Shown here: piece by piece, positions 1-9,604 of the stretch
Position numbering within the stretch: the first letter of the stretch is position 1
Layout of the letters: the number at the start of each line of letters is the position of its first letter
Source of the DNA: Phaeodactylum tricornutum CCAP 1055/1
Taxonomy: Eukaryota; Bacillariophyta; Bacillariophyceae; Surirellales; Neidiaceae
Length of the DNA stretch: 64,000 nucleotides
Reading direction: 5' to 3'
Assembly (NCBI RefSeq): GCF_000150955.2
Contig: NC_011674.1
Span: 868,001-932,000, forward strand
Translations under genes and position numbers: made by a program
The notes under the pieces: model-generated
Database searches by the model: none
Told to the model about the DNA's origin: nothing
The model's input: the letters and a program-made list of their open reading frames with translations, nothing else

Positions 1-456
1 ACCACGAAACGGTATCGAACGGTGTAGCTATCGTCGACGGCATCGATCGGTGCAGACATCGTAGACTCGCTTTGGTCATTTTTCATATGTCGGTGAACTA
101 GAATTGTCCTACGATCGGTCATTGATTCCCGCACACACGTGAACAGAAAAAGACGAAGGACCCTAACCATGATCGAACATATCTGACATCGCTTCGTGTG
201 ACGCAGTTGAGAAAAGGTTGGAAGATCTTTCCGTTCGTCTGTCTATCCGGCCTTGACTGTATGAGTCGGGTGTATTCTTGATTTTGATTGTCTGTGTGTA
301 ACAAACATCCTCACGCCATCACGAAGGCAACGAAAAGCCCAAAAGCGGCTAACCCAACTGTCTAGACTTCCCAACGCAATCGTACGAGTGTCAGGAAACC
401 CAACGCAACATAGCGTCACGTATCAACACATTCCGTCCGTTTTTGCGAACGACACC
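1..456. other. leader region without a recognised gene
   Basis: I see no supported gene here. The short reading frames on both strands are not conserved-looking. The last part should hold the promoter and 5' UTR of the lumenal protein gene that starts at 457. An in-frame upstream ATG at 388 would add 23 residues without signal-peptide character. Confidence 0.5.
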
Positions 457-1200
457 ATGGCACGGTTCCTTCTAGTACTACTGGGTTATAGTCTCGTGGT
501 TCCATCCGTAGCATTCCGCGCATCGGTAGTCTCCCGACGGACCGTTCGCGGCGCCGACGTGTCGCTCGGGGCCGCTTCGCGTCGATCCTTTCTCGTCACC
601 AACGCCGCCGCGGCGGCGGCAGTGTCTGGTTGGGGTTTGTGGACTGCACCAGCAGCACAAGCTGTCGGCCCCGTCAAGATTACGCTGGAAGCCTTGTCGT
701 ACCAGGCCCGTCCGTGCCCACCGGACAAACCCATTCCGGGACAAATGGCCATGAAGGGCATGCGGGGACTCTGTGTCACGGTGGAAGCGAAGCTTAAGGA
801 TGCGGCGCCCAAGGATTTGGAAAAAGTCGGTGTCTACGGATTCATCACCGACGCGAGTACCGGGAATTCTGTACTCGCCAACAACCCCGATCTGTCCACC
901 GATGCTGGACAGTTCGCCATGGTGGAATCCGTCACCCCCAAGGATAAGAAAATCCTTTTTGAATTCGTCGCCGCCGTACCATCGGACAAAGATCTCTCCC
1001 AATACGAAGACGGCATTGGACCTTTGGATTTTGAGAGTCTCCGCATCATCAGTTATCCCGGAGGGCAGCAGTACGGAGCTATTAATCCCTGTGAAATGAA
1101 CGAATTCAGTGAGGAATGCGAAGTGTGGGAGCAGGAGAACGGTAGTTACCAAAAGGCAGAATTTATGGTGAAGAGTAACCCACGTACCAAGGGTGGTTAA
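457..1200 (+). CDS. thylakoid lumen protein with bipartite plus Tat-type presequence
   Basis: A 247-residue single-exon gene. Residues 1-19 form a hydrophobic signal peptide, and F20 follows as the +1 aromatic of the ASAF-type plastid junction. A short Arg-rich transit segment leads to twin arginines (R42-R43), an alanine-rich core and an AQA cleavage site near residue 69, which is a Tat-like lumen signal. The mature part (about 178 residues) starts VGPVK and has a conserved look (CPPDKPIPGQMAMKGMRG), but I cannot put a function on it. I chose the ATG at 457 over 388 because only this start places the signal peptide at the N terminus. Three sorting signals in a row suggest import across four membranes and then the thylakoid membrane. 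The targeting is read from sequence; the biochemical role is unknown. Confidence 0.8.
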   Translation: MARFLLVLLGYSLVVPSVAFRASVVSRRTVRGADVSLGAASRRSFLVTNAAAAAAVSGWGLWTAPAAQAVGPVKITLEALSYQARPCPPDKPIPGQMAMKGMRGLCVTVEAKLKDAAPKDLEKVGVYGFITDASTGNSVLANNPDLSTDAGQFAMVESVTPKDKKILFEFVAAVPSDKDLSQYEDGIGPLDFESLRIISYPGGQQYGAINPCEMNEFSEECEVWEQENGSYQKAEFMVKSNPRTKGG

Positions 1201-1316
1201 TCGAACAACCAATGGGTTTGGGTCCAGCAATGTGATGTGGTTCGTACAGCCTCTCGGGTTGGTTCGATGCCAATTGTATTGACTGTAACAGCCAACGCCT
1301 TCTTATCCATTGCACA

Positions 1317-1322
1317 ATAAAA
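1317..1322 (+). terminator. possible polyadenylation signal (AATAAA)
   Basis: AATAAA lies 117 bp past the stop codon of the lumenal protein gene, in the short gap between two convergent genes. It is only a hexamer match. Confidence 0.3.
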
Positions 1323-1466
1323 ACGCACGCAAGCAAGCAGGCAAACTAAAACAAGGTCCTTTGAAGACATGAGTGATATTAAAATGACTCGCTATTGCTG
1401 ACGAAGTTTGTGATTTACCAATACTTAGATTTGATATACGTTAACGCGACTCGGGATCCGTGGCGT

Positions 1467-3126
1467 CTAGAGCTCACCCGCGGTGCGGCCCGTCAAATCA
1501 CCAATATCCTTGTGCGTTTCGTCCCACAAGCAATGAAAAGTGCCATCACGATCGACACGATTGTAAGTGTGTCCGCCAAAGAAATCGCGCTGCGCTTGAA
1601 TCAGGTTGGCCGGCAAGCGATCACGACGGTACTGGTCAAAGTAGGAAAGAGCAGCGGACAAGGCCGGGGTAGCGATACCGCTAGCGACGCCCAAAGAAAC
1701 CACGCGGCGCCAAGCCATCTGCCTTGCGTTGATTTCTTCAGCAAACGTTTCGTCCACCAACAAATTCTGCAAGTCCTTGTTCTTTTCAAAGGCGGCCGTG
1801 ATCTTGCTCAACAAGCTCGCGCGAATGATGCAGCCTCCACGCCACATTTTGGCACAGAGGGAGAGGTCGACGTCCCACTCGTTCTTGTCGGACGCGGCCT
1901 GGATGATTCCCATTCCCTGCGCATACGAAGTTACCTTGGCGCAGTACAACGCTTGCTGCAGATCCGACAAGATTTGATCCTTGTCGACTTGCGGCATTTC
2001 GTTGGATGGTCCCTGGAGGACTTTGCTGGCAGCGACACGTTCTTCCTTGCGGCCGGAAATGTAGCGACTATCGAGGGAAGCTGCAATGAGAGGGGCTGCA
2101 ACACTCTGTTCGGCAGCTTCTTGTACCGTCCAACGGCCAGTACCTTTCATTCCTGTCTTGTCAAGAATCTTGTCCACCACGTATCCGTCGTCGGTCAAAT
2201 CGTCCTTGCGAGCCAAAATCTTGGCCGTGATTTCAATGAGGTACGACTCGAGATCACCAGAGTTCCAGTCTTCAAAGAGTGTGGCCATTTCATCGTTGCC
2301 CATACCGACAATATTCTGCAACAGGATAGGTGAGAACAAGCTCCAAAGGTTTAGGTGCACAGGCTCCGCTCCGTTGAATAGCCTACCTTTAGAATATCGT
2401 AGACCTCTCCAATCAACTGCATGTCGCCGTATTCGATACCGTTGTGCACCATTTTGACGTAATTGCCCGCTCCGATTGGTCCGCAATAACCCGTGCAGGG
2501 TTCTTCCGGATCCCCAGCCTTGGCGGCACACTTCATGATGATGGGTTCAATCAAGTCGTACGCCTTTCGGGGACCGCCAGGCATGAGAGAAGGTCCGTTG
2601 CGGGCTCCTTCTTCGCCACCAGAAATTCCCATGCCGATGAACATGATACCCTTCTTTTCCAATTCTTCGTGACGACGAATCTGATTCGGGAACCATTCGT
2701 TGCCTCCGTCAATAATGACATCCCCTTCTTCCATGAATTCGCTGATCGCTTCGATGGTCAAATCGACAGGTTTTCCGGCTTGGACGAGAATGACGACTTT
2801 CCGAGGCTTGCTGAGTTTGGAAATAAATTCTTCGGGAGATTTGGTACCGATCAAGGGCAAATCGCCTTCGTCCTTGGCGCGTTGGACCGTCGTATCGACT
2901 TTGGAGGGCGAGCGGTTGCAAACGGCAACGGTGAACCCGTGCGACGCCTACAGAGAAAACGACACAGCAAGGCAAAATCCGTGAGACATGGTTTGGTCGG
3001 TCGCAGTACGGAGTCCACCAGTGCGTCGGTGATTGATTCAACTCGAATGCTCCCTACACGTACCATATTGAGCGCAAAATTCTGTCCCATGACAGCAAGA
3101 CCGTAAAGACCAATATCGCAGCTCAT
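1467..3126 (-). CDS. GND: 6-phosphogluconate dehydrogenase, decarboxylating
   Basis: Oxidative pentose phosphate pathway enzyme that converts 6-phosphogluconate to ribulose 5-phosphate with NADPH. Three exons: 3126-3064, 2947-2387 and 2315-1467, with introns of 116 and 71 bp that have GT/AG ends and keep the frame. The joined protein is 490 residues, the usual family size. It begins with the dinucleotide fold GLYGLAVMGQNFALNM, then shows IIDGGNEWFPN, the substrate loop GISGGEEGARNGPSLMPGG and the KMVHNGIEYGDMQ active-site helix. The exon 2/3 junction restores DILK-NIVGMGNDE. An upstream in-frame ATG at 3213 would add a strongly hydrophobic N terminus (MFLTILLFAAFCTTT), so a secreted or organelle isoform is possible. 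I chose the ATG at 3126 because it lies just before the conserved fold. It converges with the lumenal protein gene. Confidence 0.93.
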
Positions 3127-4171
3127 CCTGTTTATCTCGTTGGTGGAAAGTGTTTGAATAGATTCTAAAGTTGTCGTGCAGAAAGCGGCAAACAGTAGGA
3201 TTGTGAGGAACATGAGTATGCTACACGGTGTACTGTATTGTCGGCTAAGGTACGTCGCCAAAGCCGATCCGGGACGACATCCGCCAACGTAGTCAGAGAG
3301 CGTGGAAGATGAAAGTCATTCTTGGAAGATCCTGTGGTTCGGGTCCTTTGCGTAAATTCCAAATCGCAAAGAATCAAACCAACATTCTCGTCTCTAGAAC
3401 CAACCATCAACCCAGTCAGTATCATCCTGTACTGTTCCGGTGTGTGGAGACATGGTACGCACCTTTTGCGATTGCTTCGCGATTGCAACAGTTCTCGTGA
3501 ACAGCAGTTGCGATGGCCGTTTTATGACGCCATTAGAATGCGGTTGACTGTGAATTCGGTCTGGGAGAACCCTCCAGGATCTCGTGCCCCGTTTCATCGT
3601 CTGCTTGGGAAGTCCTGCACAGAGAAGACGTTACGGTTCTGGAAAGATCCCCATTTATAGAGCGGGAGATTTTCTATTTGGGTGGTGAACCGCAAACAGG
3701 TTCAGCTATTCGGGTGGAACACTAAGTAATGGCTTAATTGAAAACGTGCAAATTCGAATATAATTAGATGTGGTCCAAGGAAGAGGTAATATGGTTAAAT
3801 GACAACTCATCCCGACGACGAGAGAGCGACGTCCTATGCGACTCCATGCAATCTGGCAAGTCATTTTGGCAAGCCAGGTTCTATTCTCCGGGTTTTGCGT
3901 ACCGATGAATTAATGCGATCCGGGTTTCCTGTTGCTCGATTCAAACTTTCGTTGACAGTGAGTAGCCGTCAGTAGAGTCAGTACGGGAACTTCTGTAGAA
4001 AGACACGCGTCAATGACATCCCGGCGACAGCACACGTTCACGCCCAAATTTCGACGATGGCGAACCACGTCCCGTAGGCGCAGACCCCAAAACTACACCG
4101 ATCGGAACAACGGTCGACACCCCGCCTCTGGGTCATTCGAATTCGTCATTCTGTTGATCAAAAGCTCAAAG
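3127..4171. other. intergenic region between divergent genes
   Basis: Promoter space of the 6PGDH gene (minus strand) and of the MIS12-like gene (plus strand). An exact TTGACTGTGAA motif lies at 3544-3554. Short overlapping reading frames between 3309 and 3660 look like chance. The upstream in-frame extension of 6PGDH (3127-3261) also lies here. Confidence 0.5.
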
Positions 4172-5083
4172 ATGTCGCTACCAGATGCACAGGTAGAAGT
4201 ATCCACGGCGTCGAGTGCGGACACTGCGTTGTTTGGATCACTCAATGCGACAATCGCCGATCACTTGAGTAGTCAGGTCGACGAGACTCTCGCCATTGGT
4301 GTGGCTACCTTACCTCTCTTGCAGAGTCAACCGTCGCGAGCCGAAACTCTCCACGCAATGCTACGAAGATGCTACTGGAAGAACGTTGACGTCTTCGAAG
4401 TCTACTGCGATCGTAACGTGTTTACCACGAACATGTTTCCTATCGAACGCCGCACCGCGATTGCTGAGCTCTACACGCAAGCCCAGCGGGAGAACACCAG
4501 TGCTGATACGATTCTGCAGGAAGCCTTCGCCCAGACTGTAGAAGAAGCGACAACTTCGCCAACCGATGCGCCCCGAAAGGTCGAGTCCGCCGTGCCAGTT
4601 CCTTCCGAACAAGATGTACAGGATCTCCACAAAGAACTAGCGTCTCTACGCCTCCGGCTCCGCGACGCCCACCGTCGCAAGCTCCAAGTGACGCAGTCGA
4701 TCAAAGAGCTCGACGTCGCCAATCACTTGGCGAATCTTGCCAACGAAACATTACAGGTCTGCCCCAACCCCGACGGCTCCCCTGCACTCGGTCTGGATCA
4801 GGTACACCAGACGGTTACGGCCACGCTCGTGGGCACGGAAAGGTTGACCACTTTACAAGGAAAAGGCCTTGATGTCATCCAAGAGATGGAACGCAAAACA
4901 CGGGAACGTGGACCGGAAGAGGAGCCCGAGGACACGGTGGACCTCATGCTCGCGTCCGGTACCATCAATCGTCACCATAAGAAGCCCAAGACACTGACCG
5001 AACGGTACGCACAGGAACAGGCGGAAATGGGGACGCATCGGACCGCGGTACGGGCCATTTTGGGAGATAGCAATAATCATTGA
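4172..5083 (+). CDS. probable MIS12-like kinetochore protein
   Basis: A 303-residue protein from the ATG at 4172; an upstream ATG at 4013 would add 53 basic, low-complexity residues. The N-terminal third has LFGSLNATIADHLSSQVDE, then CYWKNVDVFEVYCDRNVF followed by hydrophobic and Pro-containing residues. This resembles the Mis12/Mtw1 signature in which a helix with FE-Y--RN-F precedes a coiled coil. Residues about 150-200 (LHKELASLRLRLRDAHRRK) are predicted coiled coil, and the C terminus is charged. In other eukaryotes MIS12 joins the inner centromere to the outer kinetochore. The match rests on a short motif plus the overall layout, so another coiled-coil protein cannot be excluded. Confidence 0.5.
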   Translation: MSLPDAQVEVSTASSADTALFGSLNATIADHLSSQVDETLAIGVATLPLLQSQPSRAETLHAMLRRCYWKNVDVFEVYCDRNVFTTNMFPIERRTAIAELYTQAQRENTSADTILQEAFAQTVEEATTSPTDAPRKVESAVPVPSEQDVQDLHKELASLRLRLRDAHRRKLQVTQSIKELDVANHLANLANETLQVCPNPDGSPALGLDQVHQTVTATLVGTERLTTLQGKGLDVIQEMERKTRERGPEEEPEDTVDLMLASGTINRHHKKPKTLTERYAQEQAEMGTHRTAVRAILGDSNNH

Positions 5084-5445
5084 TGAGATTGATAGTCATG
5101 ACGAGGGAATAGTAGTAAAAGGTGTTTTACATTAAAGTTTTGTTTTGATTATGTGTTGTGCGGGTGTGTGTATGGATAGAGATGGCTGTCTGAAATCGAC
5201 AAAACCTCTTCTCTGGACTTTTCGCTTTCAATGCAATGGATGCAGCTGCCATTGGACTGCAGCCCTATTTGTGCTACCCTTTGATCCTTGTTATTCTCTC
5301 TACAGTTTTATCCACTATATGTATGGATTGTTGAGTATATATAAATATTAGGTGCATGCGGGTCCCTGTGGTATGGCGTTGGTCTGTGTGTGTATGTGTC
5401 ACAATCATTGCTGAATCGCACGCCGGTGTGTCCTAGAAGAGACTT
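5084..5445. other. intergenic gap between convergent genes
   Basis: Presumed 3' UTRs of the MIS12-like and TIC20-like genes. It is rich in T and TG runs (TGTGTGTGTATG near 5386). No gene or clear repeat is seen. Confidence 0.5.
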
Positions 5446-6618
5446 CTAATCCTTCTTGTCCTTTTTGCGTTCGTCATCTTCGTCGGTTTCGGCATTCGGT
5501 GAATCAGTACGTTTCGGAGTAAAGCGACCTTGGACGTCGAACATGTCCACCGTCGGTATACGGGCATTGACGGCTTCGCTAATGATGGGGATCTTGTCGG
5601 GCGTGCCGCCCAAGAGCGAACTCACGGTACAGTACCCCAGTGTGGCGAGCAGCGTAACGAACATGACGTCGGAACCAATCTCCGTCACACCCTGTGGCAA
5701 GAACTTTCCACCCCCCACTAAACTGAAAACGGCAGCGATCAATCCGGGGAAGAACAAGGCAATGTCCAAAAAGATGGCCTGCTGCATATTGTAACGGATC
5801 AAACGGTTGATGGTGGGGTTCCCGGACAAGAAGGAAAGCGCAAAAAAAGCAATAAAACCTCCAAACGGGATACTCCGGTACAAGGCGTACGAAAGCGCAA
5901 TAATTCCGGAGATCGGATTGTCGGGGTTTTCCAGAACGAGAAAGCGGGCAAACTGGAGACCATCCAGGAGTGGAAATAGGTACGGTAATACCGAGATTAG
6001 CTTGTCTTGCGTGGTGGGTGCGCGGTCGTTAATCATATCGAGACGGGCCTGCAGAAACTTGGAAGCCTCTTCTTCTTGTTGTGCCGCTCGCTTTGCTTGC
6101 AGAGCCTGCGCCTTTTCGTCCCGCGCCAAGGCGTCAAGTTTATTGCGAAACTGTTCGACAGTCACGAATTCTTCCAATTTAAGCGTCCCATCGCCCGTCT
6201 TGTCGAAATCATGCATAAGCATTTTGACCCGGGTCTCTGAAAGTTCCATTTTGAGGTTCTTTTCGAGTCCAGCTTTTAGTTCTGCCAGCGAGATCTCGCC
6301 GTCTTGGTTGGTATCGAACTTGCGAAAGGCTCGTTCAGCGGCGTCGGCAATTTGCTGTTTTTGCGAGGCTTCCAAATTGGCTGCCTCCGAACGCAGTTTG
6401 GCCGCCATGGACTTGAGTCGTTCGATCTCTTCGTCGTCCGTATCGGCGGATTTAAGAACGGGAGCGGATCGGAGTGGGACTTTCGGAACTATTCCGAATT
6501 TGGGCGACGTTACAATCGCTCGGAACGTTGCGGTAGCTGACCGAGACGGGGCGAACGCGTCGGTCGTTGTCGTCAGTACGGCCAGCAATAAGGCAGTCTG
6601 CCTCGTGGATAAATTCAT
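5446..6618 (-). CDS. plastid EF-hand/TIC20-like membrane protein
   Basis: A 390-residue single-exon protein. Residues 1-21 are a signal peptide and the junction TTDAFAPS (F22 at +1) is a classic diatom ASAF motif, followed by a transit-like stretch. Two well-formed EF-hand loops sit at 102-113 (DTNQDGEISLAE) and 139-150 (DKTGDGTLKLEE), with all calcium-ligand positions filled. A charged helix follows. From about 205 to 335 it is a four-helix membrane domain of the TIC20 family (LPYLFPLLDGLQFARFL, LYRSIPFGGFIAFFALSFL, IRYNMQQAIFLDIALFFPG). TIC20 is the inner-envelope protein-import channel component. The C terminus is acidic and Lys-rich (DEDDERKKDKKD). The EF-hand pair fused to TIC20 is unusual and suggests that calcium acts on import; that role is inference. 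Confidence 0.85.
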   Translation of the reverse strand: MNLSTRQTALLLAVLTTTTDAFAPSRSATATFRAIVTSPKFGIVPKVPLRSAPVLKSADTDDEEIERLKSMAAKLRSEAANLEASQKQQIADAAERAFRKFDTNQDGEISLAELKAGLEKNLKMELSETRVKMLMHDFDKTGDGTLKLEEFVTVEQFRNKLDALARDEKAQALQAKRAAQQEEEASKFLQARLDMINDRAPTTQDKLISVLPYLFPLLDGLQFARFLVLENPDNPISGIIALSYALYRSIPFGGFIAFFALSFLSGNPTINRLIRYNMQQAIFLDIALFFPGLIAAVFSLVGGGKFLPQGVTEIGSDVMFVTLLATLGYCTVSSLLGGTPDKIPIISEAVNARIPTVDMFDVQGRFTPKRTDSPNAETDEDDERKKDKKD

Positions 6619-7313
6619 TGCTAATAAGGGTCAGGAATGAAAGTGAACTGTTGGGTTGGCTGGAAAAGAATCACAAGCGCAGCAAATGCAAATTTATGGG
6701 GTGGTATTCACTGTCAGAGCGGATACAATAATCCAGTCGGGTGGTGTTTTACAGCTAATACGTAAATCCGAATGGATCAGCCGAAAGTGGGGGAGGTATC
6801 GGAATGACGGACACGGGCAGAGCAGCAGCGTGCGGATCTTGGGCATGTTTTCTCGCACGCGAACGCAAAACCAGCACATATATGTTTGTGGCGTGGGTCG
6901 CTCTTGGAATCACATCGAAGATCTTCCTCAACAACGTCATACAGCGTGACTCAGTGCCGATTTCCATGACTGACACAGTCAACGTCCCGACCTCACCAAA
7001 GAGCTCAACAGCCTAGTTTACATTGCAATTACACGAATCAAGCTTCGCGGACTGTGAGACCGCAATATCAGGAATACGCAACGGTACGTGTCACCGTGTT
7101 CATTCCAATACATATCCACCATTTCATGTGACCAGTCGGGAACGGCTCTTAAAGGAAGACGTTTGTACCGTGTCTCTAGAGAGAAGCTTTTTGGACTATT
7201 TAGGTCTAGAGTTGCGCTACTCGATCTCTAGTAAAGGCGTAAGCAAAGTTACGTATCGCAAATCATTCACAGTCAATAGGTGTGGTTTACAATGGCTGAT
7301 GACCCAGTGGCGT
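6619..7313. other. intergenic region between two minus-strand genes
   Basis: Promoter side of the TIC20-like gene and 3' side of the RRM gene. An exact TTCACAGTCAA (reverse of TTGACTGTGAA) sits at 7266-7276, inside a longer block (7257-7277) that recurs with one change at 49481-49501. No gene is supported. Confidence 0.5.
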
Positions 7314-8643
7314 TTAGTTGCTGTATTCATCCGAAAAGTCGTCCCCATCGCTGTCGTAATCGTCTTGCTCACGACGTGCGGGTCGGCTGCCCTTGGGCTG
7401 TGCTTCATTGACTCGGATGATGCGTCCGTCCAGCTCGCAGCCATCAATTTCCTCGATCGCACGTTGCGCGGCTTCCTTGTCCATGGTAACGAATCCGAAA
7501 CCCCGAGCGCTGCCGGTTTCCGGGTCTTCCGGCATGTAGCAATCGATCACGGTGCCGAATTCTTCAAACAGCTCCTGCAGCGTCTCTGGGACGGTGTAGA
7601 AAGAAAGATTACCAATGTACATTTTGGTGCGATCCGCGTTGCGGGGACCGCGTTTGCCGGCGGCCTTTTTCCCGGGCGGCAAGGGCACACTCACCACCAT
7701 TTTGCGGCCTTCGTATTCCATACCGTTGGTGGCGTCGATTGCCGCCTGAGCGTCTTCTTCCTTCATGGTGACGAAGGCAAAACCCCGACCGTTACCGGTC
7801 GCGGCGTCGAGCGGAATGTACACTTCGATTACTTCCCCGTAGGCACGGTAGAATTCCATCAGAGCTTCCTTGGTGGCTTCGAACGGGATATTACCAACAT
7901 ACAGCTTCTGTGCGCCATCCTGTTCCCTGCGTTCTTTTTTGGGGACATCTTCCTTGGGAAGAGACTTGTTTACGCGCAACATGCGACCGTTCACTTGCTG
8001 GTTATCGAGGCCAGCAACGGCGGCTTCCATTTCTTCCGGCGAGCCCATGTCTACAAAGGCGAATCCACGAGGCTGTCCCGTCATTTTGTTGCGAGGAATA
8101 CTGACCAATTCAACCTTGCCGAACGGTGTGAGCATGTCGCGGACCTCGTCGTCGGTTGTTTCTAATATGAGCAATGAAACAAAAACAAAAACAGAGTGAG
8201 TACGAATAGTTGTCCACCGGATCGCGGAGTCACGATAGTTGCAGCAGTCAAGCTTATCTGCTCCACAAAGGAATTCAAAGACAACTCGTTTGCGACTAAA
8301 CCACTTTTCCCCTCGGGCTAACGAAAATGGATCGGCTCGGATCGGCGGGCGGCTTACCAAAGGGAAGGTTTCCAACAAACAGAGTGTGTCGTACGCGTTC
8401 GACCACACGCTTGGGGGCTTCCTTTTCCTCATTGTTGATTCCTTCATCCACTACCGGTGATTCGGCGGAGGAATCAATCTCACTCGCGACGAAGAGAGGC
8501 TGTCGGGGAGCAGTGTTGGCGACCGATACCCCGAAGGAAAGCCGAGAGAGGCGTGACGCGGCCGGACGCGCCACAAAGGCCTCGGCCGATGTAGCAAACA
8601 CCAGCAACAGTAAAGTAGAAATAGCTGATGTACTAGAAGTCAT
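7314..8643 (-). CDS. plastid-targeted RNA-binding protein with three RRM domains
   Basis: Two exons, 8643-8358 and 8161-7314, joined over a 196-bp GT/AG intron that splits the first RRM (HTLFVGNLPF-ETTDDEVRDML); the product is 377 residues. The signal peptide ends in SAEAFVARP, an ASAF-type plastid junction. RRM1 spans about 85-165, RRM2 about 180-262 (KLYVGNIPF, GRGFAFVTM) and RRM3 about 280-355 (KMYIGNLSF, ARGFGFVTM), so each has its RNP2 and RNP1 motifs. The tail is acidic (DDYDSDGDDFSDEYSN). Plant chloroplast ribonucleoproteins have two RRMs and bind plastid mRNAs in processing, editing and stability; this one has three. The plastid RNA role is inferred from family and targeting. Confidence 0.88.
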
Positions 8644-9242
8644 GGTAGTGTCTAGGGGGTTTTACACTGTTGCCGCTTGGTGTAACGAAAAGAAAAAAGG
8701 GGCAACGACGATCTTTGACGATTCGAAAGAACGGAAACGTTGTGTGGTTTTGCCTCGCACGAAACTGGTGTCGGCTCTTTGATTGGACTACAACCGTACG
8801 TACACACGGTTGTGTGGTGTTCGATGGTGTCGAGGTCCTCTGTCGTGGTGAGTGTCGCGGTAGATACATTTTTCAGCGAAAGACGTCAGTGACCGGGAGG
8901 GCAGCAGGCGGCTTCCGGACAGGCGGTTTCGATGGACGACTTCCCATTGGTTGAATATTCGTCCCGAACTGACTCTGATTATCAGCAAGTGATAGTAACA
9001 TACATAGGTAGGTTTCCTTGTCTTGCTGAACTACAGGTGGGTGGCTCATCTTTCAAAATTAACCATGGCACAACAGCGCTATTCATAGTCAACTTGGATG
9101 GATATCATGAAAGCACGGAAACACACAAGAAAAGAATGGCTGTTGGGGCCAATATATTTGTTGCTAGAAAGTGCTCCAATTTTATAATTGATGGAAGTAC
9201 AAAAATTGTGGGTCATGTTTTGACTGTGAAGCAAAAGCAATG
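8644..9242. other. intergenic region with Pol III terminator
   Basis: Promoter of the RRM gene (minus strand), then the tRNA-Pro. A run of four T on the minus strand (9233-9236) just past the tRNA 3' end is a likely RNA polymerase III terminator. An exact TTGACTGTGAA lies beside it at 9220-9230. No protein gene is convincing. Confidence 0.45.
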
Positions 9243-9325
9243 GGTCCAAGCCGGGAATCGAACCCGGGACCTCTTCCAAGTTAGGTGTTCCCTAAAGAAG
9301 AATCATACCCCTAGACCACTTGGAC
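9243..9325 (-). tRNA. tRNA-Pro (anticodon AGG) with an 11-nt intron
   Basis: The reverse strand folds as a cloverleaf. The acceptor stem is GTCCAAG/CTTGGAC, the D arm carries GTCTAGGGGTATGAT, the anticodon stem pairs TCTTCT with GGAAGA, and the T arm is CCCGG GTTCGATT CCCGG. The anticodon loop reads TTAGGG followed by an insertion, AACACCTAACT (9289-9279), and then T38. This is the standard eukaryotic intron position after nucleotide 37. The discriminator base is C. The AGG anticodon and the D-arm and T-arm sequences are those of eukaryotic tRNA-Pro. A short T run follows for Pol III termination. Confidence 0.9.
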
Positions 9326-9604
9326 ATCCCATGTTACGCTATTTCTGCGCGTACATTTTACTCTGACTTTATGTATAATAACTGGTTTTAGGAATCATTT
9401 CTGTGTTCAATCACAGGCTAGTTTCTGCGCCGTACAGTAAGTTTCTTGCAAATCATCTCTTGGTTCATGTTGACTTGTGAATGGCAAATGGCAGAAGCCG
9501 CAATACGACCGACCTTGTAACGACACACAAACAGTACCAACACACCTTTTCACAGTCACGCACCGAGATTTTAGTCATACTATCGCACAAGTAGGGAGAC
9601 AGTC

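Noticed and set aside
478-1230. Long minus-strand frame over the lumenal protein gene
   Set aside because: It is the antisense shadow of a gene with clear sorting signals, and its own protein has no recognisable features.
1395-2333. 312-residue plus-strand frame across 6PGDH exon 3
   Set aside because: Antisense to a well-identified conserved exon; composition is that of a complementary strand.
3309-3660. Overlapping plus-strand frames upstream of the MIS12-like gene
   Set aside because: Two frames overlap without signals or motifs; likely chance frames in the divergent promoter region.
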